64,000 nt of DNA from Vallitaleaceae bacterium (GTDB taxonomy: Bacteria; Bacillota; Clostridia; Lachnospirales; Vallitaleaceae). A program made the translations under genes and the position numbers. Position 1 is the stretch's first letter, and every line of letters begins with the position of its first letter. The stretch is taken from positions 1 through 64,000 of the forward strand of contig JANQFZ010000046.1 in the NCBI GenBank assembly GCA_028277605.1, written 5' to 3'. The notes under the pieces are model-generated. The model was not told the DNA's origin. It saw only the letters and a program-made list of their open reading frames with translations, and searched no databases. Shown in pieces: positions 55,786 through 64,000 of this stretch.

Positions 55786-57969
55786 CTATTCATCCAATTT
55801 TATTTTAGATAATGCATCTGCAAATCCAGTATTTAAAGTTTTCTTGTCGGATTTATGTTGTTTTTTGAGATAGCTGTTAACCTCTCTTTTTGATAAGCTT
55901 TTCGTTTGTTTTTTCCTTCTTTCATGATAGGTTGAAAGCTTTTCTTTGAATCCGCAGGAACACACCAATACCTGACGTTCGCCTTCTCCACTTAGTTCCA
56001 TTTTTTTATGACACTTAGGACATCTTATATTCGTAGGCTTAGATAATACTTTTTTGTAGCCACAGTTTCTATCTTGACAAATCAGCATTTTCCCTTTTTT
56101 GCCATTCACTTGAAGCATTAATTGTCCACATTTTGGGCAGCGTGTATACGTCAGATTATCGTGCTTGTATTTTTCTGAGCTATCTTTAATCTCACGTACT
56201 GCTGTTTTTGAATACGTCTTCATTTCATCAATAAATACATTTTTATTAAGGTTTCCTTGTGATATCATTTCAAGCTTTCTTTCCCATTCTGCAGTTAAGG
56301 CTGGTGTTTTTAAATCACTGGGTACTAATTGTAAGAGCTGCCTGCCTTTTGAAGTTATATAGATATCTTTATTTCTTTTCTCAACTAAAAAAGTATTAAA
56401 AAGCTTTTCAATAATATCTGCTCTTGTAGCCACAGTCCCTAAACCACCCGTTTTACCAAGTGTTTTAATTAATTCTTTATCTTTATCCTTCATATAGTGG
56501 CTTGGATTCTCCATAGCTGACAGTAAAGTACCTTCGTTAAATGGAGCTGGCGGATGGGTTTGACCCTTGGTTAACTCTATATGGTCAATAGAAAAAGCAT
56601 CCCCAACACGAATACTAGACAAATGCTTATCTATTTCATCTATTCTTTGGTCTTTTTCTTTTTGGTAGACCTCTTTCCATCCTATAGAAAGTATACTTTT
56701 ACCTTTAGTAATAAATGTCTCATCTCCTATTTTTGCTTTTATAGTGAGCTGTTCGTACTCGTAAGGTGGGTACATAACTGAGAAAAAACGAAGAACAACC
56801 AAGTCATATATTTTTCTTTCCTTATCCGATAAAACACTTAATGGAACCGATTCCTCAGTAGGTATAATGGCATGGTGATCAGAGACCTTACGATTATCTA
56901 CATAGGATGAATGGACTGGTATCGGCTTATTAATGAGCTTTATAGCTAATGAAGCATATGGTTTTACACGACATGCCTTAATTCTATCTTTAAGCGTATC
57001 AACAATGTCTGAAGTTAGATATCTTGAATCCGTTCGAGGGTAAGTTAAGACCTTATGCCTTTCATATAACCCCTGTAAAATAGATACAGTTTCCTTCGCA
57101 GAGAAATCAAACAGTCTATTGGCTTCCCTTTGAAGTTCAGTTAAATCATAAAGCTGAGGTGCATAACTTTTTTTGATTGTTTTCTTAACATCTAAAATTT
57201 TTACTTTTTCATTTCTTATTTTCTTGTGTACCTGTTCACACTTTTGCTTATCAAATAGTCTCGTATCGTTTGTCTGTGTATTTTGCCAAATCCATTCAAC
57301 ACCTTGGGACTTAACGCTTATACCATAAAAGGTTTTTGATTTAAAATTCCTGATTTCTTCTTCTCTAGCAGCTATCATAGCTAATGTCGGTGTTTGAACT
57401 CTACCACAAGATAACTGGGCATTGTACTTACAGGTTAAGGCCCGAGTAGCATTAATTCCAACAACCCAGTCGGCTGCAGCACGGGCATAAGCGGAATCAT
57501 ACAGCTTTTCATAAGACTTTCCACTTTTTAAACGATTGAACCCATCTCTAATCGCCTTATCCGTTACAGATGAAATCCACAATCGTTGAATAGGCTTTTT
57601 AACATGTGCCTTCTCAATAATCCAGCGCGCAACCAACTCTCCTTCACGTCCTGCATCTGTGGCTATCACGATTTTTGTAACATCTTTCCTCTTCATTTGA
57701 TCCTTAACACAATGAAACTGCTTGGACGTTTTCTTAATGACAACAAGCTTAAAAGGTGCTGGCAAAATAGGTAGATCTTCTATTTTCCATGCTTTGTAGC
57801 TAGAATGATAAAGCTCAGGATCTGCTAAGGTTACCAGATGTCCTAAAGCCCATGTAACAATATAATTTTGACCTTCCATATAACCATTATGCTTTGTATG
57901 GCATTTTAAAATTCTAGCTAAATTTCTCCCAACGGAAGGCTTCTCAGCTAATACTAATGTTTTCTGCAT
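55786..57969 (-). CDS. topB: DNA topoisomerase III
   Basis: Type IA topoisomerase of 727 residues that relaxes and decatenates DNA. The Toprim domain (LVLAEKPSVGRNLARIL, ATDAGREGELVARW) is followed by the catalytic tyrosine in TYPRTDSRYL. Other marks are CGRVQTPTLAMI and HPPAPFNEGTL. The C-terminus holds two zinc-ribbon-like cysteine sets (CPKCGQL then CQDRNCG; CPKCHKK then CSCG). The length is normal for TopB with zinc ribbons. It stands alone, convergent to nothing nearby. Confidence 0.96.
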   Translation of the reverse strand: MQKTLVLAEKPSVGRNLARILKCHTKHNGYMEGQNYIVTWALGHLVTLADPELYHSSYKAWKIEDLPILPAPFKLVVIKKTSKQFHCVKDQMKRKDVTKIVIATDAGREGELVARWIIEKAHVKKPIQRLWISSVTDKAIRDGFNRLKSGKSYEKLYDSAYARAAADWVVGINATRALTCKYNAQLSCGRVQTPTLAMIAAREEEIRNFKSKTFYGISVKSQGVEWIWQNTQTNDTRLFDKQKCEQVHKKIRNEKVKILDVKKTIKKSYAPQLYDLTELQREANRLFDFSAKETVSILQGLYERHKVLTYPRTDSRYLTSDIVDTLKDRIKACRVKPYASLAIKLINKPIPVHSSYVDNRKVSDHHAIIPTEESVPLSVLSDKERKIYDLVVLRFFSVMYPPYEYEQLTIKAKIGDETFITKGKSILSIGWKEVYQKEKDQRIDEIDKHLSSIRVGDAFSIDHIELTKGQTHPPAPFNEGTLLSAMENPSHYMKDKDKELIKTLGKTGGLGTVATRADIIEKLFNTFLVEKRNKDIYITSKGRQLLQLVPSDLKTPALTAEWERKLEMISQGNLNKNVFIDEMKTYSKTAVREIKDSSEKYKHDNLTYTRCPKCGQLMLQVNGKKGKMLICQDRNCGYKKVLSKPTNIRCPKCHKKMELSGEGERQVLVCSCGFKEKLSTYHERRKKQTKSLSKREVNSYLKKQHKSDKKTLNTGFADALSKIKLDE

Positions 57970-58484
57970 CCTATTTTCCTTTCTATGAACATAACTTTCC
58001 TTATCTATGCAATCATTGGATTGTTTAATGAGTCCTTCTCATTATATATAGGTTAGCAAAGGAAATCAAATAAATAAAGATTACTATGAATCCTTTACTT
58101 GATTTTATTTTTATTTACAGTAGCAATCTCAATAGATTTCCTTTGTTAAAGATTACAGTTTTTGTCATATTAATAACTCAACTTTTACACTTGAAAATAA
58201 CCTTTAAATCCAGTATACACAAATAAAAAATGATATAAAAGATTCTTAACACCTTTATAGTTTCTTGGATTCAAATCATGGAGATACAACCTACCAAGAA
58301 TACCATGTACCGTTTATTTAATAATTTTTCATACAATTACGACGTTTTATCTTAGCACTTTTACCGTAAGTAACGATAGTTTTAAGACAAAGCTAGATAA
58401 CACTTTATGTTACTATTGAACAATGAACATAGTTATATTAAAATGAGTCTATAAGATAAGATAATATTATGGGGAGGTAATAGA
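57970..58484. other. 515-base AT-rich gap before the DUF262 island
   Basis: No gene, tRNA or clear mobile-element end was seen. A GGGGAGG ribosome binding site for the DUF262 gene lies at its right end. The promoter could not be assigned with confidence. Confidence 0.5.
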
Positions 58485-59612
58485 ATGAGTTTGAATAAAA
58501 TATGGAAGCAACTTAAGAATAATGCAAGTACTGAAAATGTACTTATGACAGTATCCGATATTGTAAATTATTATAGAAGAGGTAGAGTGAATATAAATCC
58601 ATCTTATCAAAGAAATTATAGATGGACAAACGAGCAGAAAACAAAATTTATTGAATCATTATTACTTAAGTATCCTATACCTCCAATAATAACGATTAAA
58701 ACTGAAAATGATCTTGGTTTAGCAGAATATGAAATAATTGATGGGGTTCAAAGACTTTCGACAATTTTTGAATTTATGAGAGTAAAACCTAAACAGGGGG
58801 AATATGTTGATAATGTAAACCAAAAGCTAAAAAAGCTTGAAGGAGCTAATAGCTTTATTGAAATAAACGGTAAAGATTGGGATGATTTTAAGGATGAGCA
58901 GTTTGATTTCATACTTGAATCATCAACACTATTATTTATTAACTTTGTTACAAATGATGAGGACGTTAAGTATGAGATGTTTGAGAGATTAAATTCATTA
59001 TCAACTGAATTGTCGCCTCAAGAGATAAGGAGTTCTATAATAGCAATGAAAGATGCTATTATTTTTCAAAGCATTGATAGGGAAATTTCTAGAACCAGCA
59101 AGACATTTCTTAATAAAGGTGAATTAGCAAAACGAGATGACCTAGCATTATTTATTGAGTTTTCCCTTATAAAAAGGTATGATAAATATATTGATGTAAT
59201 AAATAAGAAAATTAAATTTCTCAAAGATATTAATTCAAAAAATAAAAATAAACATTTTGACTTATTATTAACTTCCTATGTAAGAGCAGTAAAAATCGAA
59301 GAGTTAAAGGAAGACTTAAATGATTATAAAGAATTTATATGTTTAAATGAAAGCTTATTCTTTAAGAAATTTGATAATGATAAAGATTCTACAGTAGGAA
59401 ATGTTATAAGGTTCTTTTTTGAAATTTTAAGTTTTATATATTTTAAATCTAAAAATAGTATAAATAAGGAATTCTATAAAATAAATTTTAATCAAAACTA
59501 TGCTAATATTATGAAAAATAAGCTTAATAGAAATAATCCAAATGCAAGAGCTAGATTTGAACTAGCTAAGAAAATTGTGGAGGACTATGAAGATGGAAAC
59601 CAATTATTCTAG
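58485..59612 (+). CDS. DUF262-domain protein (candidate defence component)
   Basis: Protein of 375 residues. The N-terminal DUF262 (ParB/GmrS-like) domain spans roughly 20-170, with NPSYQRNYRW (38-47), IESLLLKYPIPPI and DGVQRLSTIFEFM (86-98). The usual DGQQR motif reads DGVQR, a change at the first glutamine. DUF262 proteins act as nucleotide-dependent nucleases or regulators in several anti-phage systems. No DUF1524 HNH nuclease domain is visible in the C-terminal half, which is AT-rich and lysine/asparagine-rich. It overlaps the next gene by 26 bases, and a DNA methyltransferase follows, making one operon. Confidence 0.88.
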   Translation: MSLNKIWKQLKNNASTENVLMTVSDIVNYYRRGRVNINPSYQRNYRWTNEQKTKFIESLLLKYPIPPIITIKTENDLGLAEYEIIDGVQRLSTIFEFMRVKPKQGEYVDNVNQKLKKLEGANSFIEINGKDWDDFKDEQFDFILESSTLLFINFVTNDEDVKYEMFERLNSLSTELSPQEIRSSIIAMKDAIIFQSIDREISRTSKTFLNKGELAKRDDLALFIEFSLIKRYDKYIDVINKKIKFLKDINSKNKNKHFDLLLTSYVRAVKIEELKEDLNDYKEFICLNESLFFKKFDNDKDSTVGNVIRFFFEILSFIYFKSKNSINKEFYKINFNQNYANIMKNKLNRNNPNARARFELAKKIVEDYEDGNQLF

Positions 59613-60150
59613 CCTTGATACAATTGAAAAATATGAGTTAGTATTTAGAGAACTAAAAGTAAACGAAGAAGAATATGATACAAATAATGTTCATAGAAAA
59701 CTAATTGATCTTGTAGGTGGGCTAGGACTAACAAATTCTGTACATGAAAAGTTTATAAAATGCATTATATCAGAATATTGTAGATTATATAGCCTATCTA
59801 ATACTAAAAGAAATAAGTTGATTCATAAGTATAAAGCCCCAAATAAGATTAAGGATTTCGCACAGGATTTACAGCTTGATTTGGATGAGGCATTTGATTT
59901 AGAGAAGGCATCTATACAAGGCAAGTATGCATACATTACTAATGTTGAAAGTATTCTTAGTGTAGTATCTGAACAACGTAGTATTAGAAATGATTATTTA
60001 CATGGCGATTTTAATTTTGTTGATAATATAGGGTATGAATTATATTGTCAACAAATCACACAATTTCAAGAAATACATAATTTTATATTTAAGATATTTA
60101 GGTATAGTTTTAATAAAAACTTTGATTCATTACCAGAATTATTTGCATAA
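59587..60150 (+). CDS. Small protein with HEPN-like RNxxxH motifs
   Basis: Helical 187-residue protein. It has two RNxxxH motifs: RNKLIH (75-80) and RNDYLHG (134-140). The second matches the HEPN ribonuclease pattern, in which arginine and histidine form the active site. HEPN proteins of this size occur beside DUF262 proteins and methyltransferases in restriction or toxin-type systems, as I recall, but the exact family was not confirmed. The start is the ATG at 59587, after GTGGAGG. It is translated in overlap with the DUF262 gene and ends 28 bases before the methyltransferase start. Confidence 0.7.
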   Translation: MKMETNYSSLDTIEKYELVFRELKVNEEEYDTNNVHRKLIDLVGGLGLTNSVHEKFIKCIISEYCRLYSLSNTKRNKLIHKYKAPNKIKDFAQDLQLDLDEAFDLEKASIQGKYAYITNVESILSVVSEQRSIRNDYLHGDFNFVDNIGYELYCQQITQFQEIHNFIFKIFRYSFNKNFDSLPELFA

Positions 60151-60178
60151 AAAGTACAATAAGAAAAGAGGTGACATC

Positions 60179-61639
60179 ATGGGCTATATAAATAAAGCGT
60201 ATAATATGTACAATGAGCTTACTAATAAATATATGAAAGAAAAGTCTAAATCTCAAATAAAAAAGCTTTCGCAATATTTCACTCCACATGATATAGCTGA
60301 TAGCCTGTTTACAGATGTCATTGTTATTAAGAAAGATATTATAGAAATTTTAGATACTTGCTGTGGGAATGGAATACTACTATTAAAGTTAATTGAGAAG
60401 ATTTTATCTAATTACATACCAAAAGAAATTTGCATATATGCGTTTGATATTGATCCTATTTTAATAGAAAATGTAGCTTCTATCCTAGAGCATGTAGATG
60501 TTAATAACCATGATACTAAAATTAAATCAAAATTGTACAGTGAAGACTATTTAAATTCAGACATAGATACAAAATTTGATTATATTGTTATGAATCCACC
60601 CTATAAAAAAGTAAATATAGTGGATGTACCGTATAATTTACGGGGTGTAATAATAGGACAGCCTAATATGTATCATCTTTTTATAGCTAAAGCATTAAAC
60701 GAATTAAATGGAAATGGAGTTTTATGTATACTATCACCTAAAAATTATTTATCTGGAAGATATACTGAAAAATTACGAAAGAAAATAGTTACGGATTATA
60801 GTGTATATAAAATACATACTTTTAATAATAGAAGGACTTTTTTTGATATAAAAATTACACAGGAAGTTTGTATAGTACACATAACCCGTAAGCATCATAA
60901 GGATATTATGATATCCTATAATGGAAATGCTCCTATAAAGCTACCCTTTAAAAAATTAATTTTAGATCCAAAAACTAATATAATACAAACACCGAGAGAC
61001 ATGAATGATTATGCATTAATTGATAAATTTAGTAATTTTCCAAAAGGAATAATAGGAAGAAGCATTTATATGAAGACTGGTAAAGTGGTTCAGTTTAGAG
61101 TGAGAAAGGAGTTGCTTAGTGAAAGAAAGTACAGACAGATAAAACATGGAGTTCCTTTAATTGTTTATAGGCATATAAATTCAGGGAAGTTTACTTATAG
61201 TGAATTAATTAATAAAAAGAAAAATAGAGCAATATCAATATATAATAATGGTGCAACAAAATCTATCTTAATAGATAACAGAAATTATGTATTATTAAGA
61301 AAGAATACCGATAAAAAATACGATAAGCTTATAAGTTGTGTACCATATATGAAATACTTAGATACCGATAAGTTGGGTATTGATAACGGTTTGGCCTATT
61401 TAACCAATTGTGAGAATAACTTAACTAACCTTGAAGTGAAGGGAATTGAATGTATATTGATGTCCAAACAATTTGATGACTATTATAGAATGGTTAATAG
61501 TAGCCATACATTGAATGTGTATGAGTTTGAAAATTTACATTTTCCTGATATGGATACTATAAGACAAATAGGAGCTGATTTAAGTGGAATGGATGTAACA
61601 AGTGAATTAGCTACTAGAGTTATGGAAAAATATCTTTAA
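60179..61639 (+). CDS. N6-adenine DNA methyltransferase
   Basis: SAM-dependent methyltransferase of 486 residues. The N-terminal QYFTP motif (32-36), SAM-binding LDTCCGNG (58-65) and catalytic NPPY (139-142) are in the order of N6-adenine enzymes of the Eco57I/type I-like class. The C-terminal 250 residues, with repeats of charged and aromatic segments, may be the target-recognition region. No restriction nuclease domain is seen in the same protein. The start ATG at 60179 follows AGAGGTG. As third gene of the island it probably marks self DNA while the first two act on unmarked DNA or on infection. Confidence 0.9.
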   Translation: MGYINKAYNMYNELTNKYMKEKSKSQIKKLSQYFTPHDIADSLFTDVIVIKKDIIEILDTCCGNGILLLKLIEKILSNYIPKEICIYAFDIDPILIENVASILEHVDVNNHDTKIKSKLYSEDYLNSDIDTKFDYIVMNPPYKKVNIVDVPYNLRGVIIGQPNMYHLFIAKALNELNGNGVLCILSPKNYLSGRYTEKLRKKIVTDYSVYKIHTFNNRRTFFDIKITQEVCIVHITRKHHKDIMISYNGNAPIKLPFKKLILDPKTNIIQTPRDMNDYALIDKFSNFPKGIIGRSIYMKTGKVVQFRVRKELLSERKYRQIKHGVPLIVYRHINSGKFTYSELINKKKNRAISIYNNGATKSILIDNRNYVLLRKNTDKKYDKLISCVPYMKYLDTDKLGIDNGLAYLTNCENNLTNLEVKGIECILMSKQFDDYYRMVNSSHTLNVYEFENLHFPDMDTIRQIGADLSGMDVTSELATRVMEKYL

Positions 61640-61878
61640 AAACCCACCGTTTCGATAGCTGCTTGGTTAAACTCCTCCTATGCGAAACTTATTAATTAAT
61701 CAATCTATATAAGAGTAGAAAAAATATATGAAAAAGCAGTATTATGCAATATAATACTACCTTTATATTATAACAGCTTTACCCTTTTATTTTTTGTTTA
61801 AATCATGGTCAAGAAAAAAAGAGTTTTGGAAATCATATGGATTACATTCTAGTTGGATAAGAATACCAAGGGAGTTGG

Positions 61879-63111
61879 TTATCTACTAACTTGCTTAGGC
61901 TTTAGAGTTAATAACGCAATACCTATACCAATTATGGACAAAATTATAATAGGTAAAAAAACATATTGATAGCTTCCAAACTGGGTTCTAATATAACCTG
62001 CTAAAGGCGTTCCTATGACAGCGCCTATACCGTATGCGGTGAATAATACCCCATAATTCCTACTATAATGAGTTTCACCAAAATACATAGCAATTGATGT
62101 GGGTGCAATGGAAAGCCAAGCCCCCAGATTAAGCCAAATGATTGATAATGCAATGACGTAGATAATGATAGAGTCACTATTTATGAGATAAATGAAACTA
62201 GACGAAGCTAATATGAGTATAAATGATATAACAGCTGCTTTATACGGATGATACTTATCTGTAATCCATCCAAATAACGGTCGTCCAAGAGCATTAAAAA
62301 CTGCAAAAATTGATATAAGGAAAGCTGTGGTATTAGAATCAATACCAAAGAGTTCTTCACCAATCTGACTAGAGATACCAATAATCATTAAACCAACAGA
62401 AGCTCCAATCACAAAGCATAACCATAATCCTTTAAACTTAATATGCTTAATGACCTGCATCAAACTCTGCTGTTCTATAGTAGAGTCTTTCATCTTCCTC
62501 TTGTTATCTTTAGTAACCTTAGGTTTTTTTAAGAACAGTCCCAATACTGGTACAACAATTAAGAAAAAACAGCCAATAACAATAAAAGTATTTTTTAACC
62601 CATATTCATTTAACAAAGTTTTTGCTATAGGAGCTGTTATTAATGGAGATAAGCCAAATCCTGCGAGTAAAATGCCTAAGGCTATCCCTCGTTTCTCAGT
62701 AAACCAGCTGGATATCACTTTAATAGGCGGACCATAAGCAATTCCTACACCTGAACCAGCAATAAAGCCATAAGAAAGAATTATCATATTAAAGGATACC
62801 GCTAAGCCTGATAAGATCCAACCTACACCAACTAGTATACCGCCAATCATTATCATTATTTTGGGGTTGATGCGATCGGTCAATTTCCCCGTTACAACCA
62901 TAGATGCTGTATACATTAATAAAAAAACCAAATAGGGTAACCCACTCATTGAGGCATCAATCTGATAATACTCTTCTACAGGTGTTCTCAATACACTCCA
63001 AGAGTAAACGGTTCCTAAACATATAAACATAACCATGCCAAGTATTACAAATAGCCATTTATTTGTAGAAGCATGGGAACTATAACTTTTAATTTTCTTA
63101 TTCGTTTTCAT
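61879..63111 (-). CDS. MFS transporter, oxalate/formate antiporter-like (OFA)
   Basis: Membrane transporter of about 410 residues with 12 predicted helices. The OFA-type pattern is visible: GTVYSWSVLRTPVEEYY, GSGVGIAYGPPIKVISSWF and GIALGILLAGFGLSP, with the central loop ending in KPKVTKDNKRK and a DKYHPYKAA loop. Members exchange organic anions such as oxalate/formate, but the substrate here is unknown. TAAGGAG supports the start. It follows the DUF116 gene by 16 bases, suggesting one operon. Confidence 0.88.
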   Translation of the reverse strand: MKTNKKIKSYSSHASTNKWLFVILGMVMFICLGTVYSWSVLRTPVEEYYQIDASMSGLPYLVFLLMYTASMVVTGKLTDRINPKIMIMIGGILVGVGWILSGLAVSFNMIILSYGFIAGSGVGIAYGPPIKVISSWFTEKRGIALGILLAGFGLSPLITAPIAKTLLNEYGLKNTFIVIGCFFLIVVPVLGLFLKKPKVTKDNKRKMKDSTIEQQSLMQVIKHIKFKGLWLCFVIGASVGLMIIGISSQIGEELFGIDSNTTAFLISIFAVFNALGRPLFGWITDKYHPYKAAVISFILILASSSFIYLINSDSIIIYVIALSIIWLNLGAWLSIAPTSIAMYFGETHYSRNYGVLFTAYGIGAVIGTPLAGYIRTQFGSYQYVFLPIIILSIIGIGIALLTLKPKQVSR

Positions 63112-63127
63112 AAACGACTCCTTATCT

Positions 63128-63949
63128 TTAGTAACACAGGATCTTTTTAAGGACATCATAATTGATTTCAGTCATTAAACCCTTTTTATGCCAATGCTTT
63201 TGACATCCACAAAAGTCAAGTAAAACACATTGGGGTTCAAATCCAATAGCTTTAGCTTCATAGCCGCCTGTTATAAGATTTAATACACATGCTATTCCAA
63301 CGATGCCTATTTCCCCACGTTGAACATTCTGATTAGAAAATGCTGTTGAAGCATGAGGAATAATATAGACCTTAAAATTATGAAGACGTCCAAGCTTAGT
63401 AACTTGATGAACTATGCAGTTATGGGTACAGCCCGTACACCTAAAACCATTATGTGTTTTTTTTGCTTGACATTCACTGGCTGGTTTACCTCTCATGCAA
63501 ATGGGAAGTAATACTCTCTTTTCTTTTGTTTTTAAAAAACCTTCTCTAAAGGCTTTATTCATAATTTGAGCACCAACCATATTTAAGTGATATTCCACTC
63601 TTCTCCGTGTACAGAAAATTCTATGCTCCTGCCAAATCATTTTCTTATCATTCTCTTTAATAAATTGATTGACATTGGGAGTATAAACACCTAGCGTTTG
63701 CTCAGACTTAGTATCAAACCATAATCCTAGATCTGATGCATCTTTAAGCAGTTTTTTAACTTCTTTGGCTGATAGTGTTTGCATAAAAACAGACCAAATT
63801 TCTAACCTATCCACGATGAAACGAAATTCACCAGAAGCCTTGAGCCATTGATTGAGTTGAATAAAATTTTCAAGTGTGTAAGAAGGCTTATGTGGTGAAC
63901 TTCTTTTTGATAAAAATACAGTTCCAAGTATACCTCTAAAAAAATCCAT
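63128..63949 (-). CDS. DUF116-family protein
   Basis: Protein of 273 residues with the DUF116 domain in its C-terminal half: LPICMRGKPASECQAK, FRCTGCTHNCIVHQVTK, ACVLNLITGGYEAKAIG and PQCVLLDFCGCQKHW. The many cysteines suggest metal or iron-sulfur binding; the family's function is unknown. The start was set at the ATG at 63949 because GGAAAGG lies just before it. The reading frame stays open to the window edge, so a longer N-terminus is possible. Confidence 0.85.
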   Translation of the reverse strand: MDFFRGILGTVFLSKRSSPHKPSYTLENFIQLNQWLKASGEFRFIVDRLEIWSVFMQTLSAKEVKKLLKDASDLGLWFDTKSEQTLGVYTPNVNQFIKENDKKMIWQEHRIFCTRRRVEYHLNMVGAQIMNKAFREGFLKTKEKRVLLPICMRGKPASECQAKKTHNGFRCTGCTHNCIVHQVTKLGRLHNFKVYIIPHASTAFSNQNVQRGEIGIVGIACVLNLITGGYEAKAIGFEPQCVLLDFCGCQKHWHKKGLMTEINYDVLKKILCY

Positions 63950-64000
63950 AATGCCTTTCCATCTTCTTTTTTTCCTTATATTAACCATACTATGAAGCAT

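Noticed and set aside
60035-60178. Longer start for the methyltransferase
   Set aside because: The additional 48 codons lie in the HEPN-like gene in another frame; AGAGGTG precedes the ATG at 60179.
61738-61758. Hairpin after the methyltransferase gene (agtatta/taatact)
   Set aside because: Short AT-only stem, no T run, about 100 bases after the stop. Too weak to call a terminator.
1-64000. CRISPR arrays, rRNA, tRNA and intact insertion sequences
   Set aside because: Scanned by eye for regular spaced repeats, rRNA and tRNA cores and transposase motifs; none was seen.

Overview
The window is AT-rich DNA with short intergenic gaps, strong AGGAGG-type ribosome binding sites and many lipoprotein signal peptides. 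This fits an anaerobic, amino-acid-fermenting member of the Clostridia (Bacillota). A complete B12-dependent ornithine fermentation operon supports that lifestyle. I cannot place the genus. No rRNA, tRNA, CRISPR array or intact insertion sequence was seen.

Layout. (1) 1-9.1 kb: four serpin lipoproteins, the first cut by the window edge. In the direction of transcription they alternate between two subtypes, B-A-B-A. An exported oligoendopeptidase F and an O-acetylhomoserine sulfhydrylase sit between them. (2) 8.9-13.2 kb: a possible small RNA, a secreted PPC-domain protein, an AT-rich region, gltX, a decayed regulator-domain fragment and a YitT membrane protein. (3) 13.4-21.2 kb: a fructoselysine-type (Amadori product) cluster with two FrlB-like SIS deglycases, a sugar ABC importer without its ATPase, a FrlD-like kinase and a GntR/UTRA regulator. 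Near-identical operator motifs lie inside the -35/-10 spacers of two of its promoters. (4) 21.2-25.7 kb: assorted small genes, including a tandem pair of related micro-proteins. (5) 25.8-38.1 kb: a sugar or polyol catabolic cluster of unknown substrate. It has a SorC regulator, a YnjB-type ABC importer, DhaK, a FucI-like isomerase, a LacD-like aldolase, a GntR regulator, a fused epimerase-DhaL protein and a nucleoside hydrolase. (6) 38.2-47.5 kb: arcA-ord-ortA-ortB-oraS-oraE-glmL-like-orr, converting arginine and ornithine to acetyl-CoA and alanine. (7) 47.7-58 kb: an Fe-S flavoprotein, a two-component system with a lipoprotein and an ABC-2 exporter, another lipoprotein and topoisomerase III. 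(8) 58.5-61.6 kb: a three-gene island of a DUF262 protein, a small protein with HEPN-like RNxxxH motifs and an N6-adenine DNA methyltransferase. This is the best candidate for an undescribed defence system. (9) 61.9-64 kb: an OFA-type MFS transporter and a DUF116 protein.

How it works together. Regions 3 and 5 each pair a dedicated importer with intracellular enzymes that would feed glycolysis. Region 6 supplies energy from arginine and ornithine. The surface serpins and exported peptidase suggest management of extracellular proteolysis. Start codons were chosen from Shine-Dalgarno placement where several were possible. All functional calls rest on recognising motifs by eye; no database search was run.
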